A DNA stretch of 64,000 nucleotides. It comes from Phocaeicola faecalis (GTDB lineage Bacteria > Bacteroidota > Bacteroidia > Bacteroidales > Bacteroidaceae). A program made the translations under genes and the position numbers. Numbering within the stretch: the stretch's first letter is position 1; each line of letters begins with the position of its first letter. This document shows, piece after piece, positions 28,357 to 38,473 of this stretch. Location of the stretch: positions 271,848 through 335,847 of the forward strand of contig NZ_JADNRM010000001.1 of NCBI RefSeq assembly GCF_021730445.1. Reading direction: 5' to 3'. Under the pieces are notes generated by a model, which was not told the DNA's origin, searched no databases, and saw only the letters and a list, made by a program, of their open reading frames with translations.

Positions 28357-29448
28357 ATGAGACCATACTTACTTTTGACCCCCGGCCCTTTAACAACATC
28401 CGAAACAGTAAAAACCGCCATGATGACCGACTGGTGCACATGGGATGAGGATTACAATGTGCATATCGTTGAAGAAATCCGCAAAGGGCTGGTGAAACTC
28501 GCCACTCATAAAACCGACGAATACACAGCCATTCTGCTACAGGGAAGCGGTACTTACTGCGTAGAAGCGACATTGGGAAGTGTCATCACTCCGAAACACA
28601 AATTACTCATCCTGAGCAACGGTGCATACGGTGACCGTATGGGAAACATTGCCGAATACCACGGCATGAACTATGATATGCTCGCTTTTGATGAAACCGA
28701 ACAAGTATCGGTGGAATATGTAGACGATTATCTGGCACATAATGCAGAAATCACACACGTGGCAGTGGTGCATTGCGAGACAACGACCGGCATTCTGAAC
28801 CCGTTGAAGGAGATTGCCCACGTAGTGAAGATGCACGGCAAGAAGTTGATTGTGGATGCAATGAGCAGCTTTGGAGGCGTACCTTTGGATGTAGAGGAAC
28901 TGGGCATCGACTTTATGATTAGCAGCTCCAACAAGTGCATTCAGGGTGTACCGGGATTCGGGTTCATCATAGCCCGCAAATCCGAACTAGCACACTGCAA
29001 GGGCGTTTCACGCAGCCTCTCTCTTGACATTTACGACCAATGGGAAGCAATGGAGAAGGGACACGGCAAATGGCGCTTTACCTCTCCTACTCACGTGGTA
29101 CGCGCTTTCAAGCAGGCCATGGACGAATTAGAGGCCGAAGGCGGCGTGAAGGCACGCCACGAACGCTACTGCCGCAATCACGAGGTATTAGTGGCAGGAA
29201 TGCGCTCTTTGGGCTTCAAAACCTTATTGGATGACGCCATACAATCCCCCATTATCACCTCTTTCCTGTATCCGGACGCGGCCTTCGATTTCAAAGAATT
29301 CTATAAGCAACTGAAAACAAAGGGGTTCGTGATTTATCCGGGTAAAATTTCACAGGCAGATACATTCCGTATCGGAAATATCGGCGATGTATTTCCTGAA
29401 GATTTCAGCCGGCTGATTGATGCCATAAAAAGCACAATAAAGGCCTAA
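28357..29448 (+). CDS. phnW: 2-aminoethylphosphonate--pyruvate aminotransferase
   Basis: Transfers the amino group of 2-aminoethylphosphonate to pyruvate, giving phosphonoacetaldehyde and alanine. 363 residues, class V PLP fold. TPGPLTTS starts the protein as in all Phn[10 protein letters not shown] carries the PLP-contacting aspartate, and [15 protein letters not shown] the PLP lysine (K193). With phnX it completes the degradation route; both enzymes are cytosolic. Confidence 0.95.
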   Translation: MRPYLLLTPGPLTTSETVKTAMMTDWCTWDEDYNVHIVEEIRKGLVKLATHKTDEYTAILLQGSGTYCVEATLGSVITPKHKLLILSNGAYGDRMGNIAEYHGMNYDMLAFDETEQVSVEYVDDYLAHNAEITHVAVVHCETTTGILNPLKEIAHVVKMHGKKLIVDAMSSFGGVPLDVEELGIDFMISSSNKCIQGVPGFGFIIARKSELAHCKGVSRSLSLDIYDQWEAMEKGHGKWRFTSPTHVVRAFKQAMDELEAEGGVKARHERYCRNHEVLVAGMRSLGFKTLLDDAIQSPIITSFLYPDAAFDFKEFYKQLKTKGFVIYPGKISQADTFRIGNIGDVFPEDFSRLIDAIKSTIKA

Positions 29449-29502
29449 AATCTTCTCGCATAAAAGTGGTAATTGTTTCTCGCCATACCAAAAGAGCAAA
29501 AC

Positions 29503-29897
29503 TGTTGATTATCAAAGAATTAATATTTTATTTAGGACCACAGGACCAGGGCTCACCTATATGATATTCTGGTCCTAATAGAAACCATTTACAAACTGAT
29601 AATCAAACCAATAAAGCAGACAAGCCTATTAAATGAAATTCAGCACTGTAATCAATGAGATTATAAGTCATTCAAGAGCATATTCACGAAGCAATAAACT
29701 CATTGCCAACAGATATTCTCCATGTAATAATAATTCGTAATTCATAAAATCAGCTTGTCCGTTTTATAAATTAATAACGTACTGATATACAACAATATAT
29801 ATATTCATATCAGTATAAAGTTGGGACCAGAATCTCATATAGGTGAGCCCTGGTCCTGTGGTCCTAAAAAAAGAAGAAACATAACTGATAATCAACT
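29503..29897. repeat. Nested inverted-repeat element, about 395 bases
   Basis: Two 47-base arms, 29532-29578 and 29821-29867, are inverted copies with 45 of 47 bases identical. Each arm itself starts TTAGGACCA (or TTGGGACCA) and ends TGGTCCTAA. The spacer is 242 bases and has no gene. Outside the arms, GTTGATTATCA on the left and its inverse on the right lie at nearly equal distances (17 and 18 bases), so the symmetry extends to about 29503-29897. Inside, weak inverted similarity around GACAAGC continues. It may be a MITE, a foldback element or an invertible segment. Confidence 0.85.
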
Positions 29898-30144
29898 ACT
29901 TAACAACAGTCCACATCACAAATCCGCAGTCCATTCTATAAAGACATAAAAACGGAAAATAAAACATGAAAAAGTACTTCCGAAAAACTCCACTGTCTTT
30001 TGGTAAAACTCCACTGTCTTTCCGAAAAACTCCACTGTCTTTTTGCAAAACCTCTAAGTCTTTTTTTAAAAGCTGAAAGAGTTTTTTCAAGAACCTTGGA
30101 ATTTTAAAATGCAGCGTCCTTTTCGTCTCCGTCACATCTCCCAA
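29896..30144 (-). CDS. Possible small heptad-repeat protein
   Basis: An 82-residue frame starting 13 bases inside the 3' end of the VWA gene. It has a basic helical start, then KDSGVFR, KDSGVLP and KDSGVFR in tandem and a hydrophobic end. The repeats come from the 21-base DNA array, so the frame may be a by-product of the array. I list it because another array (57741-57851) is also open with a 7-codon period. Low confidence as a gene. Confidence 0.2.
   Translation of the reverse strand: MGDVTETKRTLHFKIPRFLKKLFQLLKKDLEVLQKDSGVFRKDSGVLPKDSGVFRKYFFMFYFPFLCLYRMDCGFVMWTVVK
29985..30089. repeat. Tandem repeat, 21-base unit
   Basis: Units start at 29985, 30006, 30027 and 30048, with a degenerate fifth. 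The core is AAACTCCACTGTCTTTY. On the minus strand the array encodes KDSGVFR heptads in an 82-codon frame (29896-30144) that overlaps the stop of the VWA gene. Five bases downstream of that frame the inverted-repeat element begins. The coding status is doubtful. Confidence 0.8.
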
Positions 30145-31445
30145 TATCTATCGCAAAGATTCAGATATTCCATTTCGGGCTGATTGCCAAAAGAGAGTGC
30201 AAAAAAAGAAGTTTTCCGACGTTTTATCACCCTTATTTGTTCTTTTAAATCTTTAGATAGCGGAGGCATCTCAAAGTCTGAAATCAGGACAATATCCGAC
30301 TCCCTGAAATCATTCCCATTAATGATATGCGCCGCTTCGCGAAGGGCAGGCTCGATATCCGTTCCCCCATCAAAAGACTTATTGAGGAACTCGGCCAGTT
30401 TGGGCATGTCACGCGACAAATCTTCGACCAACAGAGATACAGCCTCATCGGAAAAGTTGATGACATAGCATTTGCGATGAGTCTTTTCCGTCAACTGGGC
30501 AATGGCAAGGATAGCAGACTTGGACAGGATTTCCCGGTCGCCCTGCATAGAGCCGGACGTATCCACACAAATAATATAAGGCCCTTGTCCCGAAACTTTC
30601 TGCTTGTCATTCTTCACCGAATCTGTTTCTTTCGATTTATAATCAAACAGTTGCAACCGCTTCTCGGCATACCGCTCCATGAACACGGCACGCAGCGAAT
30701 CGTCCGCCAGATAACAATATTCTATCGGCAACAGACTGTTCAGGTCATTGCCCAAAGTGACGCCCGTTATATCGCTGTGCGGAGAATGGCGAATCAACAT
30801 CTTCTTATCCACTCCCGAAAGGGAATCATACTTCAGGGGTTCCCGATGCTTTCTCCCCAAAAGATGTGCCAGTTGCCGGATGGCTGGATTACGTTTCATC
30901 ACTTGCTCAAAAGGAAGCATTTTGCGATACAAGTCCGGGTAGTTGTGAAGCAGCCACTCCATACGCGACCCGAGCAGGTGATTGCCCGACTGCTGTCCCT
31001 GTTTCTTTACCAACAGGTCGAAACTCTCGCAAAGGCTGTCAATATGCATATACTGATAGTCGTACTCCTTGCGGGTGAGCAACTGATGCCATTTATCCAG
31101 GAAAAACTCCTTTGTCTGCGCCGCTTCTCCCTTCAGCAGAGAGCAACCTTCCATGCATGAGATGTAGTAATCAATATTGAGTTCGGAAAGCTCATAACGC
31201 TTCTTAAACGCACCACGCATCTGTCTCAGAAATTGCAGGAATGCCAGGTCCGGCAAGTGTTCCGAGGAATAAAAAGCATCCCATTCGGGAGTGTAGCGCG
31301 AATAATATTCCTGTAGAGAGGGAGTCGTGCGACGATAGTAGGCAAGCACTTTTTCCTCCAGTTCGTGCCGGCGCACCACTCCGTTGCCGATATCTTCCTC
31401 GTAAGCTTTGAACGTCCTGTCCTTAAGCTCCTGTGAATAAATCAT
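30132..31445 (-). CDS. VWA domain protein, ViaA/CoxE-like
   Basis: 437 residues from the ATG at 31445 (upstream in-frame starts overlap the ATPase gene more deeply). The C-terminal third is a von Willebrand A domain: DTSGSMQGDRE is the metal-ion site (DxSxS), followed by a conserved threonine segment (FDGGTDIEPAL) and SDFEMPP. The N-terminal part is helical. Such proteins pair with MoxR-type ATPases as metal-dependent adaptors; here the ATPase gene overlaps the start by 23 bases. Targets of the pair are unknown in Bacteroides. Confidence 0.82.
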   Translation of the reverse strand: MIYSQELKDRTFKAYEEDIGNGVVRRHELEEKVLAYYRRTTPSLQEYYSRYTPEWDAFYSSEHLPDLAFLQFLRQMRGAFKKRYELSELNIDYYISCMEGCSLLKGEAAQTKEFFLDKWHQLLTRKEYDYQYMHIDSLCESFDLLVKKQGQQSGNHLLGSRMEWLLHNYPDLYRKMLPFEQVMKRNPAIRQLAHLLGRKHREPLKYDSLSGVDKKMLIRHSPHSDITGVTLGNDLNSLLPIEYCYLADDSLRAVFMERYAEKRLQLFDYKSKETDSVKNDKQKVSGQGPYIICVDTSGSMQGDREILSKSAILAIAQLTEKTHRKCYVINFSDEAVSLLVEDLSRDMPKLAEFLNKSFDGGTDIEPALREAAHIINGNDFRESDIVLISDFEMPPLSKDLKEQIRVIKRRKTSFFALSFGNQPEMEYLNLCDRYWEM

Positions 31446-33039
31446 CTTCAGGTCTCTCAACCTTATATTCCTGGTTCTCTTTGCGGTACGCATCAGCCAT
31501 TTCGTTCAATTCGTTCTTATATCTTTCTATATTGTTCTTTTGATGGGTAAGCATCCTCCGCATCAGGAGGCGTTGCTTTGCACTCAGGAAAAGATGGTTT
31601 TCGTAATACTCCGTTTCGGCAGCAAGCAACTCGTTCCAGTCTTTCTCCATTCTTCCCAAAGCTTCGGTCACCGAACGGTATTTCATCCCCAAGTCTTCCA
31701 GTTCCGGTTCGGGCGGCGGAGGCGGACAGTTTTCATAACACATCAGGTGATATTCATAATTATTTATATAAACGGAACGAGTCCCCCGCTTCAACGTATA
31801 TATCTTGCTACGGGGAACTTTGGCATGAAGCACCGAATCATATTTTTTCAGAATGCAACAATTTGCCTTATATTTATCTTTATGCAGATAGAACAGCTTT
31901 CCTGTTTTGTCAAGATGCTGGTAGTCGGAAGCAAAAATCAACAAACGCTCTTTCATGCGGACACCCTCTATCTGATAATAATAAGTATCCACCACCTGAA
32001 TACCGGGGTCGTTGAGTTCGCGCAGACTGTGTTCCGAAGACTGGCGGTCCTTTAGCTCTTCTATATCCTGTTCCAGACCCTTTATGTTGAGCAGATAACC
32101 CTCGGCACTCTTCTGTATGGCAGCAGCAACCATTTCCTCTATGGCTTCCATGTGCTCTGTTTCACTCCACAGACAATATGATAAAAGTGTACAGTCCGAC
32201 AAGCGGATGGTATCCGATCCGTTCAGAAAGGCCGATGTCTTAAGCAACTTTACCATCTTCTTCCAGCGACGGTCGGACACATAGAGAGGAGCTGAAATGC
32301 CTCCCTCGTTCTGCACTTGCAAGTTATATTGTTCGATACCGTCTTTCAGGGCATGAATCACTTCAAAAATGGAATAATGAATCTTTACGGCAGCTATTTC
32401 TTTTTCCCAATGGGCATATTCTTCACCGGCTATTTGGAGCCGTTCGTCTATCACCGGTTCCGTTTCGTCGGTAGACGAAATCATACGGTCGAACTCACCC
32501 ATATCTTCTATTCCTCCCACCAGACAGCGAATAAGGAAACGGTCCCAAAGGGCTTCAAGCCCCTGCCCTTGTGCCGGAAGCTCATTGGATGCCGCTATCA
32601 GACCTTTCAGGGGAACACGGATGGAAAACTGTCCGTTGCGATAAATCTTTTCATTGATAATGGTCAGCAAAGCATTCTGAATGGCAGGCCCTGCCTTCCA
32701 TATTTCATCCAGAAAGGCAATGGTAGCCGAAGGCAGATAGCCATCGACAATACGTTCGTAGGTATCCGAATCCTTCAGTTTGGAGATAGACACCGGTCCG
32801 AATATTTCATCGGGCGTACTAAAGCGGGACATGAGGTACTCGAAAGCAGAGGCATCCCGAAAAGCCAGTTTCAGACGGCGCGCCACCATACTCTTGGCGA
32901 CCCCCGGAGGGCCGAGCAAGAAGATGCTCTCTCCTGCCACTGCCGACAGCAGGGAAAGTGCCACCACATGCTCCTTCTCGAAAACACGTTCGTTAAGTTG
33001 TTGTAACAGGGATTCTATGCGGGTTTTTAAGTCGTTCAT
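31423..33039 (-). CDS. MoxR-type AAA+ ATPase, RavA-like
   Basis: 538 residues. Walker A GPPGVAKS near residue 42, Walker B IAFLDEIWKA, and NALLTIINEK with sensor residues mark the MoxR/RavA AAA+ core (1-300). The C-terminal 230 residues contain a basic beta segment and a long helix. RavA works with the VWA protein ViaA as a chaperone-like pair, in E. coli tied to respiratory complexes and the acid and aminoglycoside response. Here it sits immediately downstream of the ATP synthase operon, 71 bases after atpG on the same strand but in the order atp then ravA, so readthrough is possible. Confidence 0.85.
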   Translation of the reverse strand: MNDLKTRIESLLQQLNERVFEKEHVVALSLLSAVAGESIFLLGPPGVAKSMVARRLKLAFRDASAFEYLMSRFSTPDEIFGPVSISKLKDSDTYERIVDGYLPSATIAFLDEIWKAGPAIQNALLTIINEKIYRNGQFSIRVPLKGLIAASNELPAQGQGLEALWDRFLIRCLVGGIEDMGEFDRMISSTDETEPVIDERLQIAGEEYAHWEKEIAAVKIHYSIFEVIHALKDGIEQYNLQVQNEGGISAPLYVSDRRWKKMVKLLKTSAFLNGSDTIRLSDCTLLSYCLWSETEHMEAIEEMVAAAIQKSAEGYLLNIKGLEQDIEELKDRQSSEHSLRELNDPGIQVVDTYYYQIEGVRMKERLLIFASDYQHLDKTGKLFYLHKDKYKANCCILKKYDSVLHAKVPRSKIYTLKRGTRSVYINNYEYHLMCYENCPPPPPEPELEDLGMKYRSVTEALGRMEKDWNELLAAETEYYENHLFLSAKQRLLMRRMLTHQKNNIERYKNELNEMADAYRKENQEYKVERPEDDLFTGA

Positions 33040-33110
33040 TTTACTTTCTACTTTAAACGCGGTTCGCTTATTTGTATGCCCTTCTCAGAGAAATCGCGCG
33101 ACCAAGCACA

Positions 33111-33977
33111 TTATGCCATCGAGCCGCCCACAATATCGAGTAACTCGTTAGTAATTGCCTGCTGACGGCTCTTGTTATACATTACCGTCAGTTCTTGCAA
33201 CAACTCATTGGCATTGTCCGTCGCAATCTGCATGGCCATGGTTCGTGCCGCATGCTCGGCAGCATTTGAATCGAGCAACACAGTAAACATCTTCATGCGC
33301 AATACTTTGGGCAGCATATCCTGCATCAACTCTTCGGCAGAAGGCTCAAGAATATAATCAATCGTTTTTTCCTTTTCTTCCTTCTTTTCATTGTTTAAAT
33401 CAATGGGAAGATAAGTCTCGCGAGTCAATATCTGCGAAGCAGTGGACTTGAAATGATTATAGAGCAGTTCCACCTTATCCACATCGCCATGCAGGAAGCG
33501 CTTCATCAAATCAGTAGCAAGGTCGGCCGCCTCCTGATAAGAAGGTTTGTCTGCCATGTGCTGGAAATCGCCTTCAATGCGAAACCCCAACTTCCTGATA
33601 GCATCCGCCACCTTCTTCCCTACCGGGAAAACCAGAATATTCTCCAATCCCAACGGCTTGTATTCCGCCAATAAATCGACCAAGTGCCTGATGACATTGG
33701 CATTGAAACCGCCGCATAGACTGGTATTGGAAGCAAACACCACAACGGCCACCCTTTTTACTTCACGTTTCACGATGAAAGGAGACGTCACCTCAGTACA
33801 GTTGCTCATAAAGTCGGTCAGTATGTGGTGCAGCCTGCGTTCGTAAGGAAGCATGCTTTCTATGGCGGCCTGAGCCTTATGCAGTTTGGCTGAAGCCACC
33901 ATCTTCATAGCCGAAGTAATCTTTCGGGTATTGTTTACCGAGGCTATTCTTCCTTTTACTTCTTTCAGTGATGCCAT
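33111..33977 (-). CDS. atpG: ATP synthase F1 subunit gamma
   Basis: Central stalk that rotates inside the alpha/beta hexamer. 288 residues. The N-terminal helix KEVKGRIASVNNTRKITSAMKMVA and the C-terminal helix YNKSRQQAITNELLDIVGG are the family signatures that form the coiled coil in the F1 core. Last gene of the operon, 5 bases after atpA. Confidence 0.97.
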   Translation of the reverse strand: MASLKEVKGRIASVNNTRKITSAMKMVASAKLHKAQAAIESMLPYERRLHHILTDFMSNCTEVTSPFIVKREVKRVAVVVFASNTSLCGGFNANVIRHLVDLLAEYKPLGLENILVFPVGKKVADAIRKLGFRIEGDFQHMADKPSYQEAADLATDLMKRFLHGDVDKVELLYNHFKSTASQILTRETYLPIDLNNEKKEEKEKTIDYILEPSAEELMQDMLPKVLRMKMFTVLLDSNAAEHAARTMAMQIATDNANELLQELTVMYNKSRQQAITNELLDIVGGSMA

Positions 33978-33982
33978 GATAA

Positions 33983-35572
33983 TTAGTTTTCTTTATAAGA
34001 CTGGGCTGTCTCGGCAGCCACTTTTTCTATGATTCCGGTTACTTCCTCATTGATGACACCGCTTGCCAGCACATCAATAACATCCTGCTGATGGTTGGCG
34101 CGCATCGTTTCCAGGAACGTATTCTGGAAATCAATCACTTTATTCAAAGGCACATCATGCAACAAGCTATGTACCCCGCAATAAAGGATGGCAATCTGCT
34201 CGCCTACTGGCATCGGACTGTACTGGGGCTGAATCAATAACCGGTTGTTCTTACGTCCACGGTCGATGGCCATGGCGGTCACGGCATCCATATCACTACT
34301 GAACTTTGAGAATGCTTCCAGCTCACGATACTGTGCTTGGTCTATCTTCAACGTACCGGCTACTTTCTTCATACTCTTGATTTGCGCACTACCTCCTACA
34401 CGGGATACAGAGATACCCACATTAATGGCAGGGCGGAATCCTTGGTTGAAGAGGTCGGTTTCGAGGAATATCTGACCATCGGTAATGGAAATTACATTGG
34501 TCGGGATGTAGGCCGAAACGTCGCCTGCCTGTGTCTCGATGATGGGAAGGGCTGTCAACGAACCGCCTCCTTTTACCTTTCCCTTCAGACTTGCCGGAAG
34601 GTCGTTCATCTGTTCTGCCACCTCCTGCTGGTTGATAATCTTCGCGGCACGCTCCAACAAACGGGAGTGCAAATAGAAGATATCTCCCGGATAAGCCTCA
34701 CGGCCCGAAGGACGGCGGAGAATCAACGATACTTCACGATAGGCAACGGCCTGCTTGGACAAGTCATCGTAAACGACTAACGCATCCCGGCCGGTGTCAC
34801 GGAAATACTCGCCGATGGCAGCTCCCGCAAACGGAGCAAAATATTGTAAGGCGGCAGGGTCGGCAGCAGTAGCGGCAACTACGATTGTGTAGTCCAATGC
34901 TCCGCGCTCTTTCAACACGTTCACGATATTGGCCACAGTAGAACCTTTCTGTCCCACAGCTACATAAATACAGTAAACAGGTTTCCCTGCTTCATAATTC
35001 GCTTTTTGGTTCAAGATGGTGTCGATGGCAATGGCGGTCTTTCCCGTCTGACGGTCGCCGATAATCAATTCACGCTGTCCACGACCGATAGGAATCATGG
35101 CATCGACAGACTTCAAACCGGTTTGCAACGGCTGATTGACGGGCTGACGGAAAATCACTCCCGGAGCCTTGCGCTCCAAAGGCATTTCGCAAAGCTCACC
35201 GCCTATCTGTCCGCGTCCGTCAAGCGGTTCGCCCAACGGATCAATGACGCGTCCCAACATACTTTCGCCCACCTTGATAGAGGCGATACGTTTGGTGCGC
35301 TTTACAATCATACCTTCCTTAATCTGGTCGGTAGGCCCTAACAACACGGCACCCACATTGTCCTCTTCCAAATTCATCACAATGGCTTTGATACCATTCT
35401 CAAACTCCAGCAACTCATTCGCCTCGGCATTGAGCAGGCCGTAGATACGAACCACGCCATCGCTCACCTGAAGCACCGTACCCACTTCGTCAAACTGAAG
35501 TGAGGTATCGATATCCTTGAGCTGCCGAAGCAATACTTCGGATACTTCGCTGGGTCTTATATTTTCAGACAT
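33983..35572 (-). CDS. atpA: ATP synthase F1 subunit alpha
   Basis: Non-catalytic nucleotide-binding subunit. 529 residues with the P-loop [24 protein letters not shown], and the C-terminal [15 protein letters not shown] signature of alpha chains. Gap of 19 bases from atpH. Confidence 0.98.
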   Translation of the reverse strand: MSENIRPSEVSEVLLRQLKDIDTSLQFDEVGTVLQVSDGVVRIYGLLNAEANELLEFENGIKAIVMNLEEDNVGAVLLGPTDQIKEGMIVKRTKRIASIKVGESMLGRVIDPLGEPLDGRGQIGGELCEMPLERKAPGVIFRQPVNQPLQTGLKSVDAMIPIGRGQRELIIGDRQTGKTAIAIDTILNQKANYEAGKPVYCIYVAVGQKGSTVANIVNVLKERGALDYTIVVAATAADPAALQYFAPFAGAAIGEYFRDTGRDALVVYDDLSKQAVAYREVSLILRRPSGREAYPGDIFYLHSRLLERAAKIINQQEVAEQMNDLPASLKGKVKGGGSLTALPIIETQAGDVSAYIPTNVISITDGQIFLETDLFNQGFRPAINVGISVSRVGGSAQIKSMKKVAGTLKIDQAQYRELEAFSKFSSDMDAVTAMAIDRGRKNNRLLIQPQYSPMPVGEQIAILYCGVHSLLHDVPLNKVIDFQNTFLETMRANHQQDVIDVLASGVINEEVTGIIEKVAAETAQSYKEN

Positions 35573-35591
35573 AGTCTTTACGTTTCTTTTT

Positions 35592-36146
35592 TTATACTAT
35601 TCTTCTGTTCTTCTCAATAAACTGCTGCTTCACTCGGCGTATCTGGCTGGCAATGCTTGCATCCAGACGGTAAGTACCGATTTCGAAAATGAAACCACCC
35701 TCTAATGAGGTATCTACCTTTGTAGCAAATTCAGCAGTTCCTTTCGTGCGGCTGACCACTATCCGGCGGATACGCTCCACTACTTCGGGAGCCACCGGAT
35801 AAGCCGTAGTCAACTTGCCTATGCTGATATTTTTCTGTTTCCTGTACAGGTCGATATACGAATTAACCATGAACTGGAGAAACTTTTCACGCTTTTCCTT
35901 CAACACCAGTTGCACAAAGCGTTCCAGTTCCTTTGTCACTTTCCCTCCGGCAGCTTCCACTACCAGCTTCAGCTTTACATCGGGCGCCAGCACAGGATTG
36001 TCCATAGCCTGCCGCAACTCGGGAACTTGCGCATAGCTGTCTTTCAGCAGCAACGCTTCCCGGTAAACGGCATCTTCCACCTTCGCGTCATCGGCATACG
36101 CCAACAATGCTTTGGCATACCGCATAGAGACTACTCCTATATACAT
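35592..36146 (-). CDS. atpH: ATP synthase F1 subunit delta
   Basis: Joins F1 to the peripheral stalk. 184 residues; [12 protein letters not shown] near the start and the C-terminal [27 protein letters not shown] are the OSCP/delta signatures. Starts 6 bases after the atpF stop. Confidence 0.95.
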   Translation of the reverse strand: MYIGVVSMRYAKALLAYADDAKVEDAVYREALLLKDSYAQVPELRQAMDNPVLAPDVKLKLVVEAAGGKVTKELERFVQLVLKEKREKFLQFMVNSYIDLYRKQKNISIGKLTTAYPVAPEVVERIRRIVVSRTKGTAEFATKVDTSLEGGFIFEIGTYRLDASIASQIRRVKQQFIEKNRRIV

Positions 36147-36152
36147 GGCAAA

Positions 36153-36653
36153 TCAGTTTTTAGAAACAGTTAATTCGTCCAGCAGCCGGTCAATCATTTC
36201 CGTCTGCTTGTTCTCGTCGTCGAGGTTCTTACGCAACACTTTCTCGGCAATATCAACGGACAGAACCGCTACCTGACGGCGTATGTCGCGGATAGCATCT
36301 TCTTTTTCTGCCTGGATTTGGCGCTTCACCTCTTCCATCATTTTATCTCCTTCTATCCGTGCCTGTTCTTTGGCTTCCTTGATAATACGGTCTCGTGTCG
36401 CCGCTGCTTCGTTCAGTATGCGTGCCTGTTCCTCGTGAGCTTTAGCCATGATGGTTTCACCTTCAGCTTTCAGGTTAGCCAACTGTTCGTTTGCTTCTTT
36501 TGCCACCACCAACGAACGGTCAATGTACTCCTTACGCTCATTCACCATCTTGATAATGACGGGGAATCCATACTTGGCAAGCACAAAGAACACGATGCCG
36601 AAGGAAAGCAACATCCAAAACAACAAACCACTATCGGGCACTAATAATGACAT
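36153..36653 (-). CDS. atpF: ATP synthase Fo subunit b
   Basis: Peripheral stalk. 166 residues: one N-terminal membrane helix ([22 protein letters not shown]), then a long charged coiled coil to the end. Standard size. Gap to atpE is 15 bases. Confidence 0.95.
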   Translation of the reverse strand: MSLLVPDSGLLFWMLLSFGIVFFVLAKYGFPVIIKMVNERKEYIDRSLVVAKEANEQLANLKAEGETIMAKAHEEQARILNEAAATRDRIIKEAKEQARIEGDKMMEEVKRQIQAEKEDAIRDIRRQVAVLSVDIAEKVLRKNLDDENKQTEMIDRLLDELTVSKN

Positions 36654-36668
36654 AACTTCTTTTTATTT

Positions 36669-36947
<279 letters not shown>

Positions 36948-38036
36948 TTATGCTTTTTCTTTCTCTGTTTCTTCTACACGAGACAGTCCGATAAAGACTG
37001 CCGACAACATGGTGAACACATACGCCTGAATAAAGGCTACCAGCAGTTCCACAAAGTTCATAAAGATGCAGAACAGGACGGATACCACTGTCATTGTGCC
37101 GTTTATAGCGGGCCCCATGCTCACTGTAACGAATATCAGGCTGGTGAGCGCCAAGATAACCGAGTGACCTGCCATGATATTGGCAAACAAACGTATCATC
37201 AAGGCAAAAGGCTTTGTGAAGATACCGAACAACTCTACTACCGGCATCAACGGGACGGGACACTTCAACCATGTGGGCACATCCGGCCAAAGTATTTCTT
37301 TCCAATAGGCCTTGTTTCCCCACACGTTGACAGCTATGAACGTACACAATGCCAATACCAGTGTAATGGCAATATTTCCCGTCACATTTGCCCCACCGGG
37401 AAAAATAGGAATCAATCCCATGAGGTTATTGATGAACACAAAGAAAAATGCCGTCAACAGAAAGTGGGAATAACGCTTGTAATCTTTTCCCACACAACTC
37501 TTGATTACGTCATCTTCTATCATCATCACAAACATTTCCATGAAACCTACAAAACCTTTCGGCGCAGGAGAATCGGGCGTGCGCTTCTTATACCAACGGG
37601 CAGTGCCCAAAATGATAGCAACCAGCAACACACTATTTATCAGCAGAGCAAGTACTGTTTTTGTAATAGAGATATCGAACGGACGCACCTCCTGCCCGGC
37701 AGCATTCACCTCTACAATCTTTCCCTTATGGTCTCCATCAGTGGCTATGCGCAGTCCTTCGTGCTCACTGCCTTCGTGGGCGATACGGGAAGAAAGAAAG
37801 GTATGCCATCCCGTCTCCTTACTATATACTATCACCGGAAGAGGAATCACAATGTCCTTGTCGCCCCACTTAGTGATATGCCATTCGTAAGAATCCTGAA
37901 TATGGCCGAACACGATGTCCTTCGCATCCACATTTTCCTGCTGCTGGCTCACATTGATATCTTCGGCCTTCACCGTACCGACACCCATCATCAGCAAACA
38001 GAAAACAATACCTATCAAATACCTTGCCTTATCCAT
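36948..38036 (-). CDS. atpB: ATP synthase Fo subunit a, with N-terminal extension
   Basis: Ion-channel subunit. 362 residues, longer than the usual 240-270 because of a signal-peptide-like start (ending near VKAED) and about 110 extra residues before the first core helix, as in other Bacteroidota. The essential arginine is in FALMIRLFANIMAGH. The start overlaps the preceding small membrane protein gene by 8 bases. Confidence 0.95.
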   Translation of the reverse strand: MDKARYLIGIVFCLLMMGVGTVKAEDINVSQQQENVDAKDIVFGHIQDSYEWHITKWGDKDIVIPLPVIVYSKETGWHTFLSSRIAHEGSEHEGLRIATDGDHKGKIVEVNAAGQEVRPFDISITKTVLALLINSVLLVAIILGTARWYKKRTPDSPAPKGFVGFMEMFVMMIEDDVIKSCVGKDYKRYSHFLLTAFFFVFINNLMGLIPIFPGGANVTGNIAITLVLALCTFIAVNVWGNKAYWKEILWPDVPTWLKCPVPLMPVVELFGIFTKPFALMIRLFANIMAGHSVILALTSLIFVTVSMGPAINGTMTVVSVLFCIFMNFVELLVAFIQAYVFTMLSAVFIGLSRVEETEKEKA

Positions 38037-38454
38037 TTTTTTCTTTTTTGTCTTTTAGTTTAATCTTCAAATTATTCTCGAACAAGAAGAAGAATATACT
38101 TTCATACAGCATGCTGAAAAGGTAAAACAAAAAGAAGGTCAATACGAAATCTTCCTTATGCACTTTGACATGCAATACATAGAACAACAGGATTATCATC
38201 GAGAACACCATTTTCACAAACTTCATTCCCATATAGATGGAAAGCAATTTATGCGGCGTATACTTCCGACAGTAGTCGAACATAAAAATGTAATACCATC
38301 CGAAGATATAAAAATACAGAGGAATAAAGGGAAACCAGGCAAAATAATGCTCCGGCCAAAATAACTTGATTGCTCCTCCTACTACCAGTCCGGCGACCAC
38401 TGTCATGATGGTCTTCCAGATTAAAAATCGCTTTTTCGTCAGTGTAAATCCCAT
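38029..38454 (-). CDS. Small membrane protein of the ATP synthase operon (AtpI-like position)
   Basis: 141 residues with four predicted membrane helices and a lysine-rich tail (KIKLKDKKEKNG). It lies between atpC and atpB, where AtpI-type assembly or ion-supply proteins are often encoded, but the sequence shows no clear AtpI motif. Role in assembly of the c-ring or Mg2+ supply is inference from place. Confidence 0.6.
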   Translation of the reverse strand: MGFTLTKKRFLIWKTIMTVVAGLVVGGAIKLFWPEHYFAWFPFIPLYFYIFGWYYIFMFDYCRKYTPHKLLSIYMGMKFVKMVFSMIILLFYVLHVKVHKEDFVLTFFLFYLFSMLYESIFFFLFENNLKIKLKDKKEKNG

Positions 38455-38473
38455 AGTTTAGACTCTTTAAATG

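Noticed and set aside
29579-29820. Invertible promoter between the 47-base arms
   Set aside because: I found no TTTG-N19-TAnnTTTG facing either arm and no recombinase gene nearby. Inversion stays possible but a promoter switch is not supported.
36948-38036. Fusion or misassembly in atpB
   Set aside because: The extra N-terminal 110 residues and signal peptide are normal for subunit a in Bacteroidota.
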